Shown: positions 1 through 9,686, counted from the stretch's first letter. The stretch is 64,000 nucleotides of DNA from Halobacillus campisalis (GCF_030345335.1 NZ_JAPVRC010000001.1:124001-188000); one strand, 5' to 3'. Numbers and translations: made by a program. The notes: generated from the letters alone by a model not told the origin.

Positions 1-408
1 ATTATCACTCTGCTTTTCATACTAGCTGTTAACGGCCATCACCTCATGCTGGACGGTATCTTCTACAGTTATGAATTGATCCCTTTGGACAGGCTCATCC
101 CACTGCAAGAAGAGTCGTGGATTCTCTACATCGTGGATTCATTCAACCAAATGTTTGTCATCGCTTTTTTAATGGCTGTTCCTATAGTCGGATGTCTGTT
201 TCTGGTCGATGTGGCTTTGGGGATTATCGCTCGGACGGTCCCGCAGCTTAACGTATTTGTAGTAGGGCTGCCTTTAAAAATTTTTGTAGCATTGTTTGTA
301 TTAGTGATTGCCATGACGTTTTATATCATGCTTATCCAAAATCTATTTGAATTGATGTTAGAAACGATGCAGGGGCTGATGCAGCTGTTTGGAGGAGACG
401 AATCGTGA
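1..408 (+). CDS. fliR: FliR, flagellar type III export gate protein (3' part only)
   Basis: This is the C-terminal 135 residues of FliR, an integral membrane protein of the flagellar export gate (FliP/FliQ/FliR). The frame is open from base 1, so the gene starts before the window. The visible part starts with the NGHH-containing stretch typical of the family and has at least two long hydrophobic segments, including VFVVGLPLKIFVALFVLVIA. The stop TGA overlaps the GTG start of flhB, consistent with translational coupling. Identification rests on this family pattern plus the fliR-flhB-flhA order known from Bacillus. Confidence 0.93.
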   Translation: MITLLFILAVNGHHLMLDGIFYSYELIPLDRLIPLQEESWILYIVDSFNQMFVIAFLMAVPIVGCLFLVDVALGIIARTVPQLNVFVVGLPLKIFVALFVLVIAMTFYIMLIQNLFELMLETMQGLMQLFGGDES

Positions 409-1490
409 GCTATATGAAACTGGATCTGCAATTTTTTGCGGCCGATGAAAAAACAGAAAAAGCTACCCCTAAAAAACGTGGCGATTCAAGGAAAAAAGGT
501 CAAGTTCCTAAAAGCCAGGATGTAAACACAGGTTTTTTACTCTTAATGGTCTTTGGCGGGTTGTATTTATTTGGCGGTCAGATGCAGGTGTCGTTAACAG
601 AGATGTATAGTAAGACCTTTCAGGAGTACATTCACTGGGAACTTACAACAGAAAGTACAGCTGCCGTCTTCCTGGAAATAACCGTAGAAATGGCAAAAAT
701 TCTTGCTCCCATCATGGGGATAGCGATCGTTGCCGGTATTGCTTCTAACCTGGTTCAAATCGGGATTTTATTCACTGGAGAGCCTATGAAGTTCGACTTA
801 AAAAAAATGGATCCGATCAAAGGGGCCAAAAGAATCTTTTCGGCAAGAGCGATAGTTGAGCTTATTAAATCATTATTGAAGATCTCAATTGTAGGTTTGA
901 TCACATTCGCTATCATTTGGGTCAATAAAGACCAGATGATGCTTATGTCTCAGAAATCTGTCGAAGATGCTCTCGTATTTTTTGGAAATATAACGATTAT
1001 CATGGGTCTGGCATCGGGTTTAGCTCTCTTGCTGTTATCAACATTGGATTATGTCTATCAACGATATGATCATGAGAAAAATATCAGGATGTCAAAAAAA
1101 GATTTGAAAGATGAGCATAAAAACATCGAGGGCGACCCGTTAATTAAATCAAAAATCAAAGAGAAGCAGCGTCAAATGTCCGCAGCCAGAATGATGAGTG
1201 AAGTTCCTGACGCAGATGTAGTCATTACTAACCCCACTCACTTTGCCATTGCGGTCAAATACGATGAGAAGGTGTCGGACGCGCCTATCGTCGTAGCAAA
1301 AGGGGTGGATTTTGTGGCTCAAAAGATCAAAGAGGTGGCGAAAGCTAACGAAGTGATGATGGTTGAAAACCGCCCATTGGCACGAGCTCTGTATCAGAGT
1401 TCAGAATTAGATCGACCGATAGATGAACAATTTTTTAAAGCGGTAGCTGAAATATTAGCTTACGTGTATCGACTGGAGAAAAAAGTGTAG
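405..1490 (+). CDS. flhB: FlhB, flagellar export switch protein
   Basis: FlhB is the membrane protein that switches flagellar export from rod/hook to filament substrates by autocleavage. The protein has 361 residues, near the B. subtilis length. It opens with a LDLQFFAADEKTEKATPKKR signature, has four hydrophobic segments up to about residue 215, and then a basic cytoplasmic domain with the autocleavage motif NPTH at residues 276-279. The GTG at 405 is chosen because GGAGGA lies 8 bases upstream; an ATG at 414 is an alternative but is 17 bases from that site. It overlaps fliR by 4 bases. Confidence 0.96.
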   Translation: MSYMKLDLQFFAADEKTEKATPKKRGDSRKKGQVPKSQDVNTGFLLLMVFGGLYLFGGQMQVSLTEMYSKTFQEYIHWELTTESTAAVFLEITVEMAKILAPIMGIAIVAGIASNLVQIGILFTGEPMKFDLKKMDPIKGAKRIFSARAIVELIKSLLKISIVGLITFAIIWVNKDQMMLMSQKSVEDALVFFGNITIIMGLASGLALLLLSTLDYVYQRYDHEKNIRMSKKDLKDEHKNIEGDPLIKSKIKEKQRQMSAARMMSEVPDADVVITNPTHFAIAVKYDEKVSDAPIVVAKGVDFVAQKIKEVAKANEVMMVENRPLARALYQSSELDRPIDEQFFKAVAEILAYVYRLEKKV

Positions 1491-1509
1491 TACTCAAGGA
1501 GTGACCCAA

Positions 1510-3540
1510 ATGTCAGCAAGAGATTTATCCGTATTATTAGGTGTAATTCTAATTATCATTATGCTTGTTATACCACTTCCTGGGTGGCTTCTTAGCTTTT
1601 TAATTTTAATCAACATTACTTTAGCGCTTATCGTCATATTAGTATCTATGAATATGGAAGAAGCGTTACAATTTGCTGTTTTCCCTACATTATTATTGTT
1701 GTTGACATTGTTCCGTCTTGGATTAAATGTGTCGACCACAAGATCGATATTATCTGAAGCTGACGCAGGAGGAGTAGTAGAAACTTTCGGTACTTTTGTA
1801 ATCGGCGGAAATCCTCTAGTCGGTTTTGTTGTATTCATAATTCTTGTCATTATTCAGTTTCTAGTGATTACAAAAGGGGCCGAAAGGGTGTCGGAAGTCG
1901 CCGCTCGTTTTACTCTTGATGCTATGCCCGGGAAACAAATGAGCATAGATGCAGATTTGAACGCTGGTATGATCAATGAGCACCAAGCAAAAGACAGAAG
2001 AGAAAAAATTGAAAATGAAGCGGATTTTTATGGTGCGATGGATGGCGCAAGTAAGTTTGTAAAAGGTGATGCCATCGCCGGCATCATTATCGTTCTTATG
2101 AATATCATTTTTGGACTGATCATCGGTATGGCTCAGATGGGAATGTCTTTTAATGAAGCTATTGATACATATATGAGGCTGACGGTAGGGGATGGACTTG
2201 TCAGTCAGATCCCGGCACTGCTTATTTCAACTGCTACAGGGATAGTTGTCACTAGAGTGGCTTCTCAAGGAAACCTTGGTTCAGATGTGACAAGCCAGCT
2301 GTTAAGATACCCTAAGTTACTTTATATAGCGGGTGGTACGATATTTCTACTCGGCCTTACACCTATTCCGTTTTTCTTAACAACTTTGATAGCTTCTGTT
2401 CTTATATTCGGAGGCTTCTGGTTATCTAGAGAAAGTCAAGAGCCAGAACATGAAGAACCGGAGGAAACGGATGAAGCTCAAAGTGATCAAATGAAGTCTC
2501 CTGAAAATGTAGTTAATCTAATCAGTATGGACCCGGTAGAATTTGAATTCGGCTACGCTTTGATTCCGATAGCTGATACAAGTCAAGGAGGAGACTTGCT
2601 TGACCGTATTGTCATGATCCGTCGTCAGCTGGCGATAGAGCTCGGAATAGTGATTCCTGTCGTGAGAATTCGAGACAACATACAATTGGGGCCTAACGAG
2701 TACCGATTAAAAATAAAAGGAGATCAAGTGGCAAAAGGAGAACTGCTGCTTGATCACTATTTAACGATGAGTCCTGGAATGGATGATGGAGAAATTGAAG
2801 GGATCGAAACGACGGAACCTGCTTTTGGGTTACCGGCAAAATGGATTACAGAAGATCTTAAAGATGAAGCCGAACTGTCAGGTTATACGGTGGTTGATCC
2901 TCCATCCGTTGTTTCTACACATATTACAGAAGTTATTAAGAGGAACGCTCATAAACTCTTAGGGCGCCAGGAAACACAGCAATTGATCGATCACCTTAAG
3001 CAATCCTATCCCATTCTCGTAGATGAAGTCACTCCTGAACCGCTTTCTATCGGTGATGTGCAAAAAGTTTTAGCGAAATTACTAAAAGAAAATGTCTCCA
3101 TTAAAAATTTACCCGTAATTTTCGAGACACTCGCAGACTTCGGGAAAATGACAAATGATTCGGATCTTCTGGCTGAATATTCCAGGCAGGCATTGGCTTC
3201 GCAAATTACGACCCAGTATCAAAAGGAAGACCAAAGCATGAGGGTCATAACGATATCAGGTAAAGTTGAAAAGTTAATTGCAGATCATATTCAGCAAACA
3301 GAACACGGCAATTACTTATCCCTGGATCCCGATTCACAACAAACCATCTTAAAGGCTGTTTCTGAACAAGTAGATCAAGTATCTCTTCAAGAAGAACATC
3401 CCATTCTGCTTTGCTCACCAGCCGTGAGAATGTATCTAAAACAACTGGTGGAAAGATTTTTCCCACAGGTCATTGTTTTATCATATAACGAGCTCGATCC
3501 AAACGTCGAAGTAGAAAGTGTAGGGGTGGTGAACGGTTAA
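1510..3540 (+). CDS. flhA: FlhA, flagellar export gate protein
   Basis: FlhA is the large export-gate component: an N-terminal membrane domain of about eight segments (residues 1-310) followed by a cytoplasmic domain that docks export substrates and chaperones. The FHIPEP family signature DAMPGKQMSIDADLNAG is present at about residues 138-154. Length is 676 residues from ATG 1510. The in-frame GTG at 1501 is rejected because AAGGAG ends immediately before it, whereas ATG 1510 has normal spacing and matches the family N-terminus MSxRDLSVL. The stop overlaps the flhF start by one base (TAATG). Confidence 0.96.
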   Translation: MSARDLSVLLGVILIIIMLVIPLPGWLLSFLILINITLALIVILVSMNMEEALQFAVFPTLLLLLTLFRLGLNVSTTRSILSEADAGGVVETFGTFVIGGNPLVGFVVFIILVIIQFLVITKGAERVSEVAARFTLDAMPGKQMSIDADLNAGMINEHQAKDRREKIENEADFYGAMDGASKFVKGDAIAGIIIVLMNIIFGLIIGMAQMGMSFNEAIDTYMRLTVGDGLVSQIPALLISTATGIVVTRVASQGNLGSDVTSQLLRYPKLLYIAGGTIFLLGLTPIPFFLTTLIASVLIFGGFWLSRESQEPEHEEPEETDEAQSDQMKSPENVVNLISMDPVEFEFGYALIPIADTSQGGDLLDRIVMIRRQLAIELGIVIPVVRIRDNIQLGPNEYRLKIKGDQVAKGELLLDHYLTMSPGMDDGEIEGIETTEPAFGLPAKWITEDLKDEAELSGYTVVDPPSVVSTHITEVIKRNAHKLLGRQETQQLIDHLKQSYPILVDEVTPEPLSIGDVQKVLAKLLKENVSIKNLPVIFETLADFGKMTNDSDLLAEYSRQALASQITTQYQKEDQSMRVITISGKVEKLIADHIQQTEHGNYLSLDPDSQQTILKAVSEQVDQVSLQEEHPILLCSPAVRMYLKQLVERFFPQVIVLSYNELDPNVEVESVGVVNG

Positions 3541-4643
3541 TGAAGGTTAAAAAATTCCAGGCACCGACGATGCCGGAGGCTATGAAAAAAGTGAAGAAAA
3601 GTCTAGGGCAGGATGCCGTGATTTTAAATAGTAAGGAAATTAAAGTGGGCGGCTTTCTTGGGATGTTCAAAAAGCGGAATATTGAGGTCATTGCTGCTGT
3701 TGACCCCGTTCAGCCGTTACCTTCTGATTCCAAGCGAAAACCAGCCATTGATATAAAAAAGAAAGAAGTTCCTGCATATAATGATAGTGAAGTTATGCGA
3801 GAGCTTAAACAGTTGAAAACGATGATACAGCAACAGTCAGTGAACGAGTTAACGATACTGGATAAGCTGGCTGCTCATTTGATTAGTCAAGAGATAGACA
3901 GTCAGATAGTAGATGATCTTGTAAGTATTTTAAAAGATGAAGACTTACAAGAGACTGAAGGAATGGATGCTTCTAGAATCGAGTTGAATATTAAGCATTA
4001 CTTTGAGAATAAAGTTGCAAATCTACCGATCGGAAGCCCGGCTTTTGTTAAAAAGTATGTTCATTTAGTCGGCCCCACAGGCGTAGGGAAAACCACTACT
4101 TTGGCTAAACTTGCTGCAGACGCTGTATTGAATAGAAATCAAAAAGTAGCTTTCATAACGACTGATACTTACCGGATCGCTGCTATCGATCAATTGAGAA
4201 CGTACGCTAAACTACTAAATATTCCTTTAGAAGTCGCTTATAATCTTGAAGATTATATGGGTGCACGGGAGAAATTCGCAAGCTATGATCTCGTATTGAT
4301 TGATACAGCAGGCAGAAACTTTAGAGAGGCCCATTATGTCCAAGAACTTGAAAGAATTTTACAGTTCAATGAAGATACGGAAACCTACTTAGTTCTCTCT
4401 CTTGCGTCAAAATATGAGGACATGAAAGAAATATTCCTTCAGTTCAACAAAATACCAATTCACCAGTTTATTTTTACGAAAAAAGATGAAACAGCTAAAC
4501 TGGGTGCAGCCCTCAGCCTGTCGATTAACAATCAGATAGGAATTGCGTATGTAACCTACGGTCAGGACGTGCCTGATGATATTTCTCAGGCGGATGCCAG
4601 CCAGCTTATTGCATCTGTGACAGAAGGTCTGCCTCATGAATGA
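3540..4643 (+). CDS. flhF: FlhF, SRP-type GTPase for flagellar placement
   Basis: FlhF is a signal-recognition-particle-class GTPase that controls the position and number of flagella. The 367-residue protein has the N-terminal basic B region, then the NG domain with P-loop GPTGVGKTTT at about residue 178 and DTAGR at about residue 255. It lies between flhA (1-base overlap) and the MinD-like flhG (8-base overlap), its usual partner. FlhG family members stimulate FlhF GTPase activity, so the tight coupling fits co-function. Confidence 0.95.
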   Translation: MKVKKFQAPTMPEAMKKVKKSLGQDAVILNSKEIKVGGFLGMFKKRNIEVIAAVDPVQPLPSDSKRKPAIDIKKKEVPAYNDSEVMRELKQLKTMIQQQSVNELTILDKLAAHLISQEIDSQIVDDLVSILKDEDLQETEGMDASRIELNIKHYFENKVANLPIGSPAFVKKYVHLVGPTGVGKTTTLAKLAADAVLNRNQKVAFITTDTYRIAAIDQLRTYAKLLNIPLEVAYNLEDYMGAREKFASYDLVLIDTAGRNFREAHYVQELERILQFNEDTETYLVLSLASKYEDMKEIFLQFNKIPIHQFIFTKKDETAKLGAALSLSINNQIGIAYVTYGQDVPDDISQADASQLIASVTEGLPHE

Positions 4644-5487
4644 TCAAGCTGCCCGTCTCAGGAGCCGTTTAAAACAGCAAACCGTGAAGGCTGAAGCTAA
4701 AACGATAGCCGTTGCCAGCGGTAAGGGAGGCGCAGGTAAGTCGACTTTCACAATTAATTTCGCATTACAACTGATCAAGCAAGGAAAAAATGTATTAATT
4801 ATAGATTTAGACATCGGAATGGGAAATATAGATATCCTGCTTGGTGTTACGCCCAAATACTCGTTTACGGACTTGTTCGAAAGTCATATGACAATCTTTG
4901 ACATTATTGAAAGAGGGCCACTGTCGGTGTCCTATATAGCTGGAGGGTCAGGTTTAGCCAGTATTTTTAGTATGGGCGATGAGAAATTTTCTTATTTTCA
5001 AAGTGAGTACCAGCAATTAGCCAAAGCTTTTGACTACATCCTTTTTGATATGGGAGCCGGTGTGACCCCTGACAGTCTCAAACATATGATAGCTGCTGAG
5101 GAAGTTATTCTTGTGACTACTCCTGAACCTACTTCGTTGACGGATGCCTATTCCTTGCTTAAGCATTTAGTGCGCGAAGATCCAGATGTTGAAGTGCAGG
5201 TACTCACCAACAGAGCTATGAATGAACAATCAGCTATTCATACATATGAACGGCTGGCAAATGCAGCAAATAAATTTTTAGGCAAAAAAATAAACCATAT
5301 GGGAGCTATTCCAGATGATCGGCACGTATTCGATAGTGTACTGAAACAAGTTCCTTTTACCCTCGAAACCCCTAAATGCAAGGCTAGTAAGTCTATGGAT
5401 GTGTTGGTCAATCAATATTTGAAAATCCCCTCCAGAAAAAATGAATCCTTCTTGGAGAAGCTTAGGCGTTTGGTTCAAGAGAGGTGA
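4636..5487 (+). CDS. flhG: FlhG (YlxH), MinD-like ATPase regulating flagellation
   Basis: A 283-residue MinD/ParA-family ATPase. The deviant Walker A motif SGKGGAGKS is at about residues 28-36, followed by the IIDLDIGMGN strand and an FDMGAG Walker B-like segment. The N-terminal DQAARLRSRLKQQ segment matches the conserved FlhF-activating stretch of FlhG proteins. It begins inside flhF and ends inside the ribosome binding region of cheB. In Bacillus, FlhG with FlhF sets flagellar number and pattern; this role is inferred from the family. Confidence 0.94.
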   Translation: MNDQAARLRSRLKQQTVKAEAKTIAVASGKGGAGKSTFTINFALQLIKQGKNVLIIDLDIGMGNIDILLGVTPKYSFTDLFESHMTIFDIIERGPLSVSYIAGGSGLASIFSMGDEKFSYFQSEYQQLAKAFDYILFDMGAGVTPDSLKHMIAAEEVILVTTPEPTSLTDAYSLLKHLVREDPDVEVQVLTNRAMNEQSAIHTYERLANAANKFLGKKINHMGAIPDDRHVFDSVLKQVPFTLETPKCKASKSMDVLVNQYLKIPSRKNESFLEKLRRLVQER

Positions 5488-5495
5488 ATGAACTC

Positions 5496-6530
5496 ATGCA
5501 TAAAATTAAAGTGTTGGTTGTAGACGATTCAGCGTTCATGCGTAAAATGCTGTCAGAGATTTTGAACGCAGATATACGTATTGAAGTAGTAGGGACAGCG
5601 AGGAATGGTTCTGATGGGATTTTAAAAGCTGAAGCTCTAAAACCGGATGTTATGACATTAGATATTGAGATGCCTAAAATGGACGGCTTAGAAGCTTTGA
5701 AAATACTGATGAGAGAAAACCCTCTTCCAGTTGTGATGGTTTCTAGTTTAACAGCGAAGGGAGCAGACAGCACGATAAAAGCTATGGAGCTTGGTGCCGT
5801 CGATTTTGTACTTAAACCGTCTGGTTCGATTTCACTGGATATACATAAAGTTGAACATTCGATTGTGAGAAAAGTGATTGCTGTCAGTAAAGCAAAAAAG
5901 TCTTCGCCTGTCACACCAGCTTACCCTCACTTGTTAACAAGTGAAAATAATAATAAGGCTTCAATTATAGCTATAGGAACATCGACAGGTGGTCCGCGTG
6001 CATTACAAAAGGTAATAGGTGGATTACCTGCAGATTTGAATGTGCCGGTATTGGTTGTCCAGCATATGCCGGCACGCTTTACAAGCTCTCTGGCAAAAAG
6101 GCTGAACGGGATTTCAGCGGTTATTGTAAAAGAAGCAATTCATGCAGAAGTCTTAGAAAATGGTGTTGTATATATCGCTCCAGGCGATTTTCATATGGGA
6201 GTCATCTATGAAGCAGGCACTTATAAGATCCATCTTGAAAATAGTGATCCTATTATAGGGCATCGGCCTTCTGTGAATCACCTTTTTGAATCGCTCTCTC
6301 ATTTGGACCTTCATACCGTTGCCGCAGTGATGACCGGAATGGGAGCGGATGGGACAGAGGGTCTAATTAAAATGAAAAAACGAAATTCTTCATGCTATGT
6401 CATTGCAGAATCAGAAGAAACTTCTATTGTATTTGGCATGCCTAAGGCTGTAATTAAATCTAAACTTGCTAATGAGGTAGCGCCCTTAAATAAAATAAGT
6501 GAAAGTATTATGCAAGCTATTTCCAGGTAG
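5496..6530 (+). CDS. cheB: CheB, chemoreceptor methylesterase/deamidase
   Basis: A two-domain chemotaxis response regulator that removes methyl groups from receptor glutamates and deamidates glutamines. The receiver domain (about 1-120) has the acidic pocket VDDSAFMRKM and phospho-acceptor D56 in TLDIEMPKMDG. The C-terminal esterase domain carries the IGTSTGGP serine, the QHMP histidine and the MTGMGADGT aspartate. ATG 5496 is preferred over the in-frame GTG at 5484: AGAGGTG (5480-5486) is 9 bases from the ATG but overlaps the GTG. From 5496 the length is 344 residues. Confidence 0.95.
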   Translation: MHKIKVLVVDDSAFMRKMLSEILNADIRIEVVGTARNGSDGILKAEALKPDVMTLDIEMPKMDGLEALKILMRENPLPVVMVSSLTAKGADSTIKAMELGAVDFVLKPSGSISLDIHKVEHSIVRKVIAVSKAKKSSPVTPAYPHLLTSENNNKASIIAIGTSTGGPRALQKVIGGLPADLNVPVLVVQHMPARFTSSLAKRLNGISAVIVKEAIHAEVLENGVVYIAPGDFHMGVIYEAGTYKIHLENSDPIIGHRPSVNHLFESLSHLDLHTVAAVMTGMGADGTEGLIKMKKRNSSCYVIAESEETSIVFGMPKAVIKSKLANEVAPLNKISESIMQAISR

Positions 6531-6541
6531 GAGGGTGCATC

Positions 6542-8539
6542 ATGGACACGAATCAATATTTAGAGATTTTCATAGATGAAAGTAATGAACATTTACAATC
6601 CATTAATGATCAGCTGTTGGAACTAGAAAAAAATCCGAACGATCTTGCGATAGTTGGTGAGATTTTCAGGTCAGCACATACGTTGAAAGGCATGTCCGCG
6701 ACGATGGGGTATCAAGATCTTTCCAATCTTACTCATAAGATGGAAAACGTACTCGATGGCGTTCGAAATGATCAGATTCAAGTGGATTCTGATATGCTCG
6801 ACATTGTATTTGACTCAGTGGATGATCTGGAAGCCATGGTGCTGGATATCTCCAAAGGAGGAAACGGAGCTCGTGATGTAAGTCGTGTAGTCGAGCTTCT
6901 GCAAGCAGTTGAGCTTGGTCACGTCCTTAAAGACGGTAAGGAGCAAGAAGATTATAGTGGGAATTCTGATGACCTTCAGCTGGATGAATTTACAAGAGCG
7001 GTATTAGAGCAATCCGCAGAGCAGAGATTAAACAATTTTCAAGTGGAAGTCTATTTAAATGAAGATTGTCTTCTAAAAGCTGCACGTGTCTATATGGTTT
7101 TTGACGTCTTGGAACAAATAGGGGAAGTAGTCAAATCCCAGCCTTCTGTAGAAACACTCGAAAATGAAGAGTTCGATCATAGCTTCAAAGTACTTTTTGT
7201 TACCGAAGAAGAAGAGGAAGAAATTGCGGGAAGAATAAATAAAATTTCTGAAATCAAACAGGTGGAGGTATCGACCTATTCTTTAGATAAAGACGAATCT
7301 CAATCAAAATCTGAAATTGAACAGAAACAAAATATAAAAGAAGAGGACAAACAAGAGCTTGCAGACAATGAATATAAAGGAAAGCAGACAGCCAATAAAA
7401 CGATCAGAGTAAATATAGACAGACTAGATGTTCTCATGAATCTATTTGAAGAACTCGTGATTGATCGTGGGCGGTTGGAGCAAATTGCTGCTGAGATTAA
7501 TCATTTAGAATTGAATGATACCGTGGAACGAATGACCAGGGTCTCGGGGGATTTGCAGAATATTATTCTGAATATGCGCATGGTACCGATCGAGCAAGTG
7601 TTCAATAGGTTCCCAAGGATGGTACGACAGCTTTCAAGGGATTTAAACAAAAATATAGATTTAAGAATCATAGGTGAAGAAACGGAACTTGATAGGACCG
7701 TCATTGATGAGATAGGTGACCCGCTCGTCCACTTAATACGAAATGCCATCGATCATGGAATAGAACACCCGGAAGAAAGGTTAGCACAAGGAAAAGATGC
7801 TAAGGGGAATATCGAATTAAAAGCGTACCATAATGGAAATCACGTGTTTATAGAAATAGTAGACGACGGAGCGGGTATTGACCGCGAAAAAGTTTTGGGA
7901 AAAGCTTTATCGAACCAGGTAGTTACTAGAGAACAGGCTGAAAAACTGACCGACAAAGACGTGTACGAATTAATAATGGCTAGTGGTTTTTCGACAGCAG
8001 ACATTATTTCTGATGTTTCTGGTCGAGGTGTTGGTTTAGATGTCGTGAAGAACACAATTGAATCTTTGGGAGGAAATATAGAGATAGACTCTGAATTAGG
8101 GGAAGGCAGTATGTTCTCCATTCAGCTCCCGCTGACTTTATCCATCATCTCAGTCATGTTAGTTGAAATTCAAAAAGAGAAGTATGCAATTCCTTTATCA
8201 TCAATTATAGAGACAGCGATCGTAAAAAAAGAGGCGGTCCTTAGAGCGCATAATAGAGAAGTCATAGATTTTCGAGGGAAAATAGTCCCCCTTGTTTTTT
8301 TGAAAGACATCTTCAACGTTCCTCTTGAGTTAGAAGATCAAGATTACTATTCACTTGTAATTGCGAGAAAAGGCGATAAAATGGCTGGGTTTGTTGTCGA
8401 TTCGTTCATAGGCCAGCAAGAAGTCGTTCTAAAGTCCCTTGGAGGTTATCTGTCGGGCGTTTTCGCTATTTCGGGGGCGACAATTTTAGGAGATGGGCAA
8501 GTTGCTTTAATTTTAGATTCTAATGCTTTGATCAAGTAA
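6542..8539 (+). CDS. cheA: CheA, chemotaxis histidine kinase
   Basis: The central chemotaxis kinase, 665 residues. Domains in order: HPt (P1) with phospho-acceptor H46 in FRSAHTLKGMS; a CheY/CheB-binding P2 region (about 150-240) ending in an acidic Lys/Glu-rich linker; dimerisation helices; an HATPase domain with N-box HLIRNAIDHG near 397 and G-box DVSGRGVGLDVV near 491; and a CheW-like regulatory domain (about 530-665). AGGAGGG lies just upstream of ATG 6542. It works with CheW at receptor arrays and phosphorylates CheY and CheB. Confidence 0.97.
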   Translation: MDTNQYLEIFIDESNEHLQSINDQLLELEKNPNDLAIVGEIFRSAHTLKGMSATMGYQDLSNLTHKMENVLDGVRNDQIQVDSDMLDIVFDSVDDLEAMVLDISKGGNGARDVSRVVELLQAVELGHVLKDGKEQEDYSGNSDDLQLDEFTRAVLEQSAEQRLNNFQVEVYLNEDCLLKAARVYMVFDVLEQIGEVVKSQPSVETLENEEFDHSFKVLFVTEEEEEEIAGRINKISEIKQVEVSTYSLDKDESQSKSEIEQKQNIKEEDKQELADNEYKGKQTANKTIRVNIDRLDVLMNLFEELVIDRGRLEQIAAEINHLELNDTVERMTRVSGDLQNIILNMRMVPIEQVFNRFPRMVRQLSRDLNKNIDLRIIGEETELDRTVIDEIGDPLVHLIRNAIDHGIEHPEERLAQGKDAKGNIELKAYHNGNHVFIEIVDDGAGIDREKVLGKALSNQVVTREQAEKLTDKDVYELIMASGFSTADIISDVSGRGVGLDVVKNTIESLGGNIEIDSELGEGSMFSIQLPLTLSIISVMLVEIQKEKYAIPLSSIIETAIVKKEAVLRAHNREVIDFRGKIVPLVFLKDIFNVPLELEDQDYYSLVIARKGDKMAGFVVDSFIGQQEVVLKSLGGYLSGVFAISGATILGDGQVALILDSNALIK

Positions 8540-8572
8540 TCGCGTTCTATATTTATAGAAGGAGGTAAAGTA

Positions 8573-9043
8573 ATGACTCAAGAACCTAATAAGACGATAA
8601 AGGTGATCGTTTTCCAGTTGGAAAATGAAGAGTATGCCATTCCGGTGCATCAAGTGGGATCCATAGAACGGATCATGCCAATTACGAGAGTCCCTGGAAC
8701 TGCTGAGTTTGTGGAAGGGGTCATTAATCTGCGAGGTGTAGTTACGCCGATTATTGATCTTAGAAAAAGATTCTCCATAAAAAACTATGAAATGGATGAA
8801 AGTACACGCATAATCATTACAATCATTGACGAAATGGATGTCGGACTAATTGTAGATTCGGCTAATGACGTACTTGATATTGAAGAGGAAGCCATTGAAC
8901 CTCCACCTCAAGTTATAGGAGCTGTGGAAGAAGAATATGTGAGTGGAGTCGCAAAGCTTGATAAGCGTCTCTTAATTCTATTGAATTTATCCCAGGTGCT
9001 TTCTTCTCGTGAGGTAAGAGAACTTTACGACATTGAAGTATGA
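8573..9043 (+). CDS. cheW: CheW, receptor-kinase coupling protein
   Basis: A 156-residue single CheW/SH3-like domain protein that couples receptors to CheA. It has the typical IVFQLENEEYAIPVHQV start and the GVINLRGVVTPIIDLRKR signature. GGAGG is at 8561-8565, a few bases before ATG 8573. In B. subtilis the next gene is cheC, but here the next recognisable gene is cheD. Confidence 0.96.
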   Translation: MTQEPNKTIKVIVFQLENEEYAIPVHQVGSIERIMPITRVPGTAEFVEGVINLRGVVTPIIDLRKRFSIKNYEMDESTRIIITIIDEMDVGLIVDSANDVLDIEEEAIEPPPQVIGAVEEEYVSGVAKLDKRLLILLNLSQVLSSREVRELYDIEV

Positions 9044-9085
9044 AAGCCGCAGTAATCATATGGCACATATGGAGGAGGGACGGTC

Positions 9086-9196
9086 ATGTTAAAGTTGTTT
9101 CCTGAACATCTTCAATGGATGTATTTCGATTTTTTTAAGGAACCATCTGCATCTCGTTTATTCATATCTTCCTCTGCAGTTGTATTTTATGAATAA
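9086..9196 (+). other. Short reading frame of 36 codons in the cheC position
   Basis: Between cheW and cheD there is ATG 9086 preceded by a strong ribosome binding site (GGAGGAGGG at 9071-9079). The frame runs 36 codons and its stop TAA (9194-9196) overlaps the cheD start at 9189 in another frame. The predicted peptide is hydrophobic/aromatic and I do not recognise it; it does not look like the N-terminus of CheC. It could be the remains of a cheC start region after deletion, or a leader that couples translation into cheD, which lacks its own obvious Shine-Dalgarno sequence. Confidence 0.35.
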
Positions 9197-9686
9197 GACA
9201 GCAGGATTCGTAAAAGTAGGTATAGCTGAGATGAAGGTTGTGGAAGGTCCGTGTGTATTGAGAACTTCAGGTTTAGGATCTTGTGTAGCGGTCGTACTTA
9301 TTGACTCTTCGCATTCTATTGCAGCCATGGCCCACATTATGCTTCCGAACTCCAGATTTGCTAGAAGCGGCGAAAACCTTCCAGCGAAATATGCGGATAC
9401 AGCTATGGAGCTCTTAGTAAGAGTAATGCTGGATAAAGGAAGCCAATTAGCTCATCTGAAAGCCAAAATTGCAGGAGGAGCGCAGATGTTTCAGTCTAAC
9501 AATGCTATCACAACGATGAGTATTGGCGATCGTAATGTCACGGCTGTCAAAGAGAAATTACAGAGTATGGGGATTCCTCTTGCTGCTGAAGATACAGGTG
9601 GTAAAAACGGCAGAACGGTTGAATTCGATCCACTTACTGATGTTTTGCACATACGAACCGTACATAAAGGTGAAAAGAAGATATGA
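9189..9686 (+). CDS. cheD: CheD, chemoreceptor glutamine deamidase
   Basis: CheD deamidates specific receptor glutamines and in Bacillus also takes part in adaptation together with CheC. The protein has 165 residues from ATG 9189. The catalytic triad pattern of the family is present: T26 and C32 in RTSGLGSC and H49 in MAHIMLP, plus the GGAQMF signature. An in-frame TTG at 9180 is possible. No clear Shine-Dalgarno sequence precedes 9189, so translation probably depends on ribosomes finishing the upstream 36-codon frame. The stop overlaps the next gene by 4 bases (ATGA). Confidence 0.94.
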   Translation: MNKTAGFVKVGIAEMKVVEGPCVLRTSGLGSCVAVVLIDSSHSIAAMAHIMLPNSRFARSGENLPAKYADTAMELLVRVMLDKGSQLAHLKAKIAGGAQMFQSNNAITTMSIGDRNVTAVKEKLQSMGIPLAAEDTGGKNGRTVEFDPLTDVLHIRTVHKGEKKI

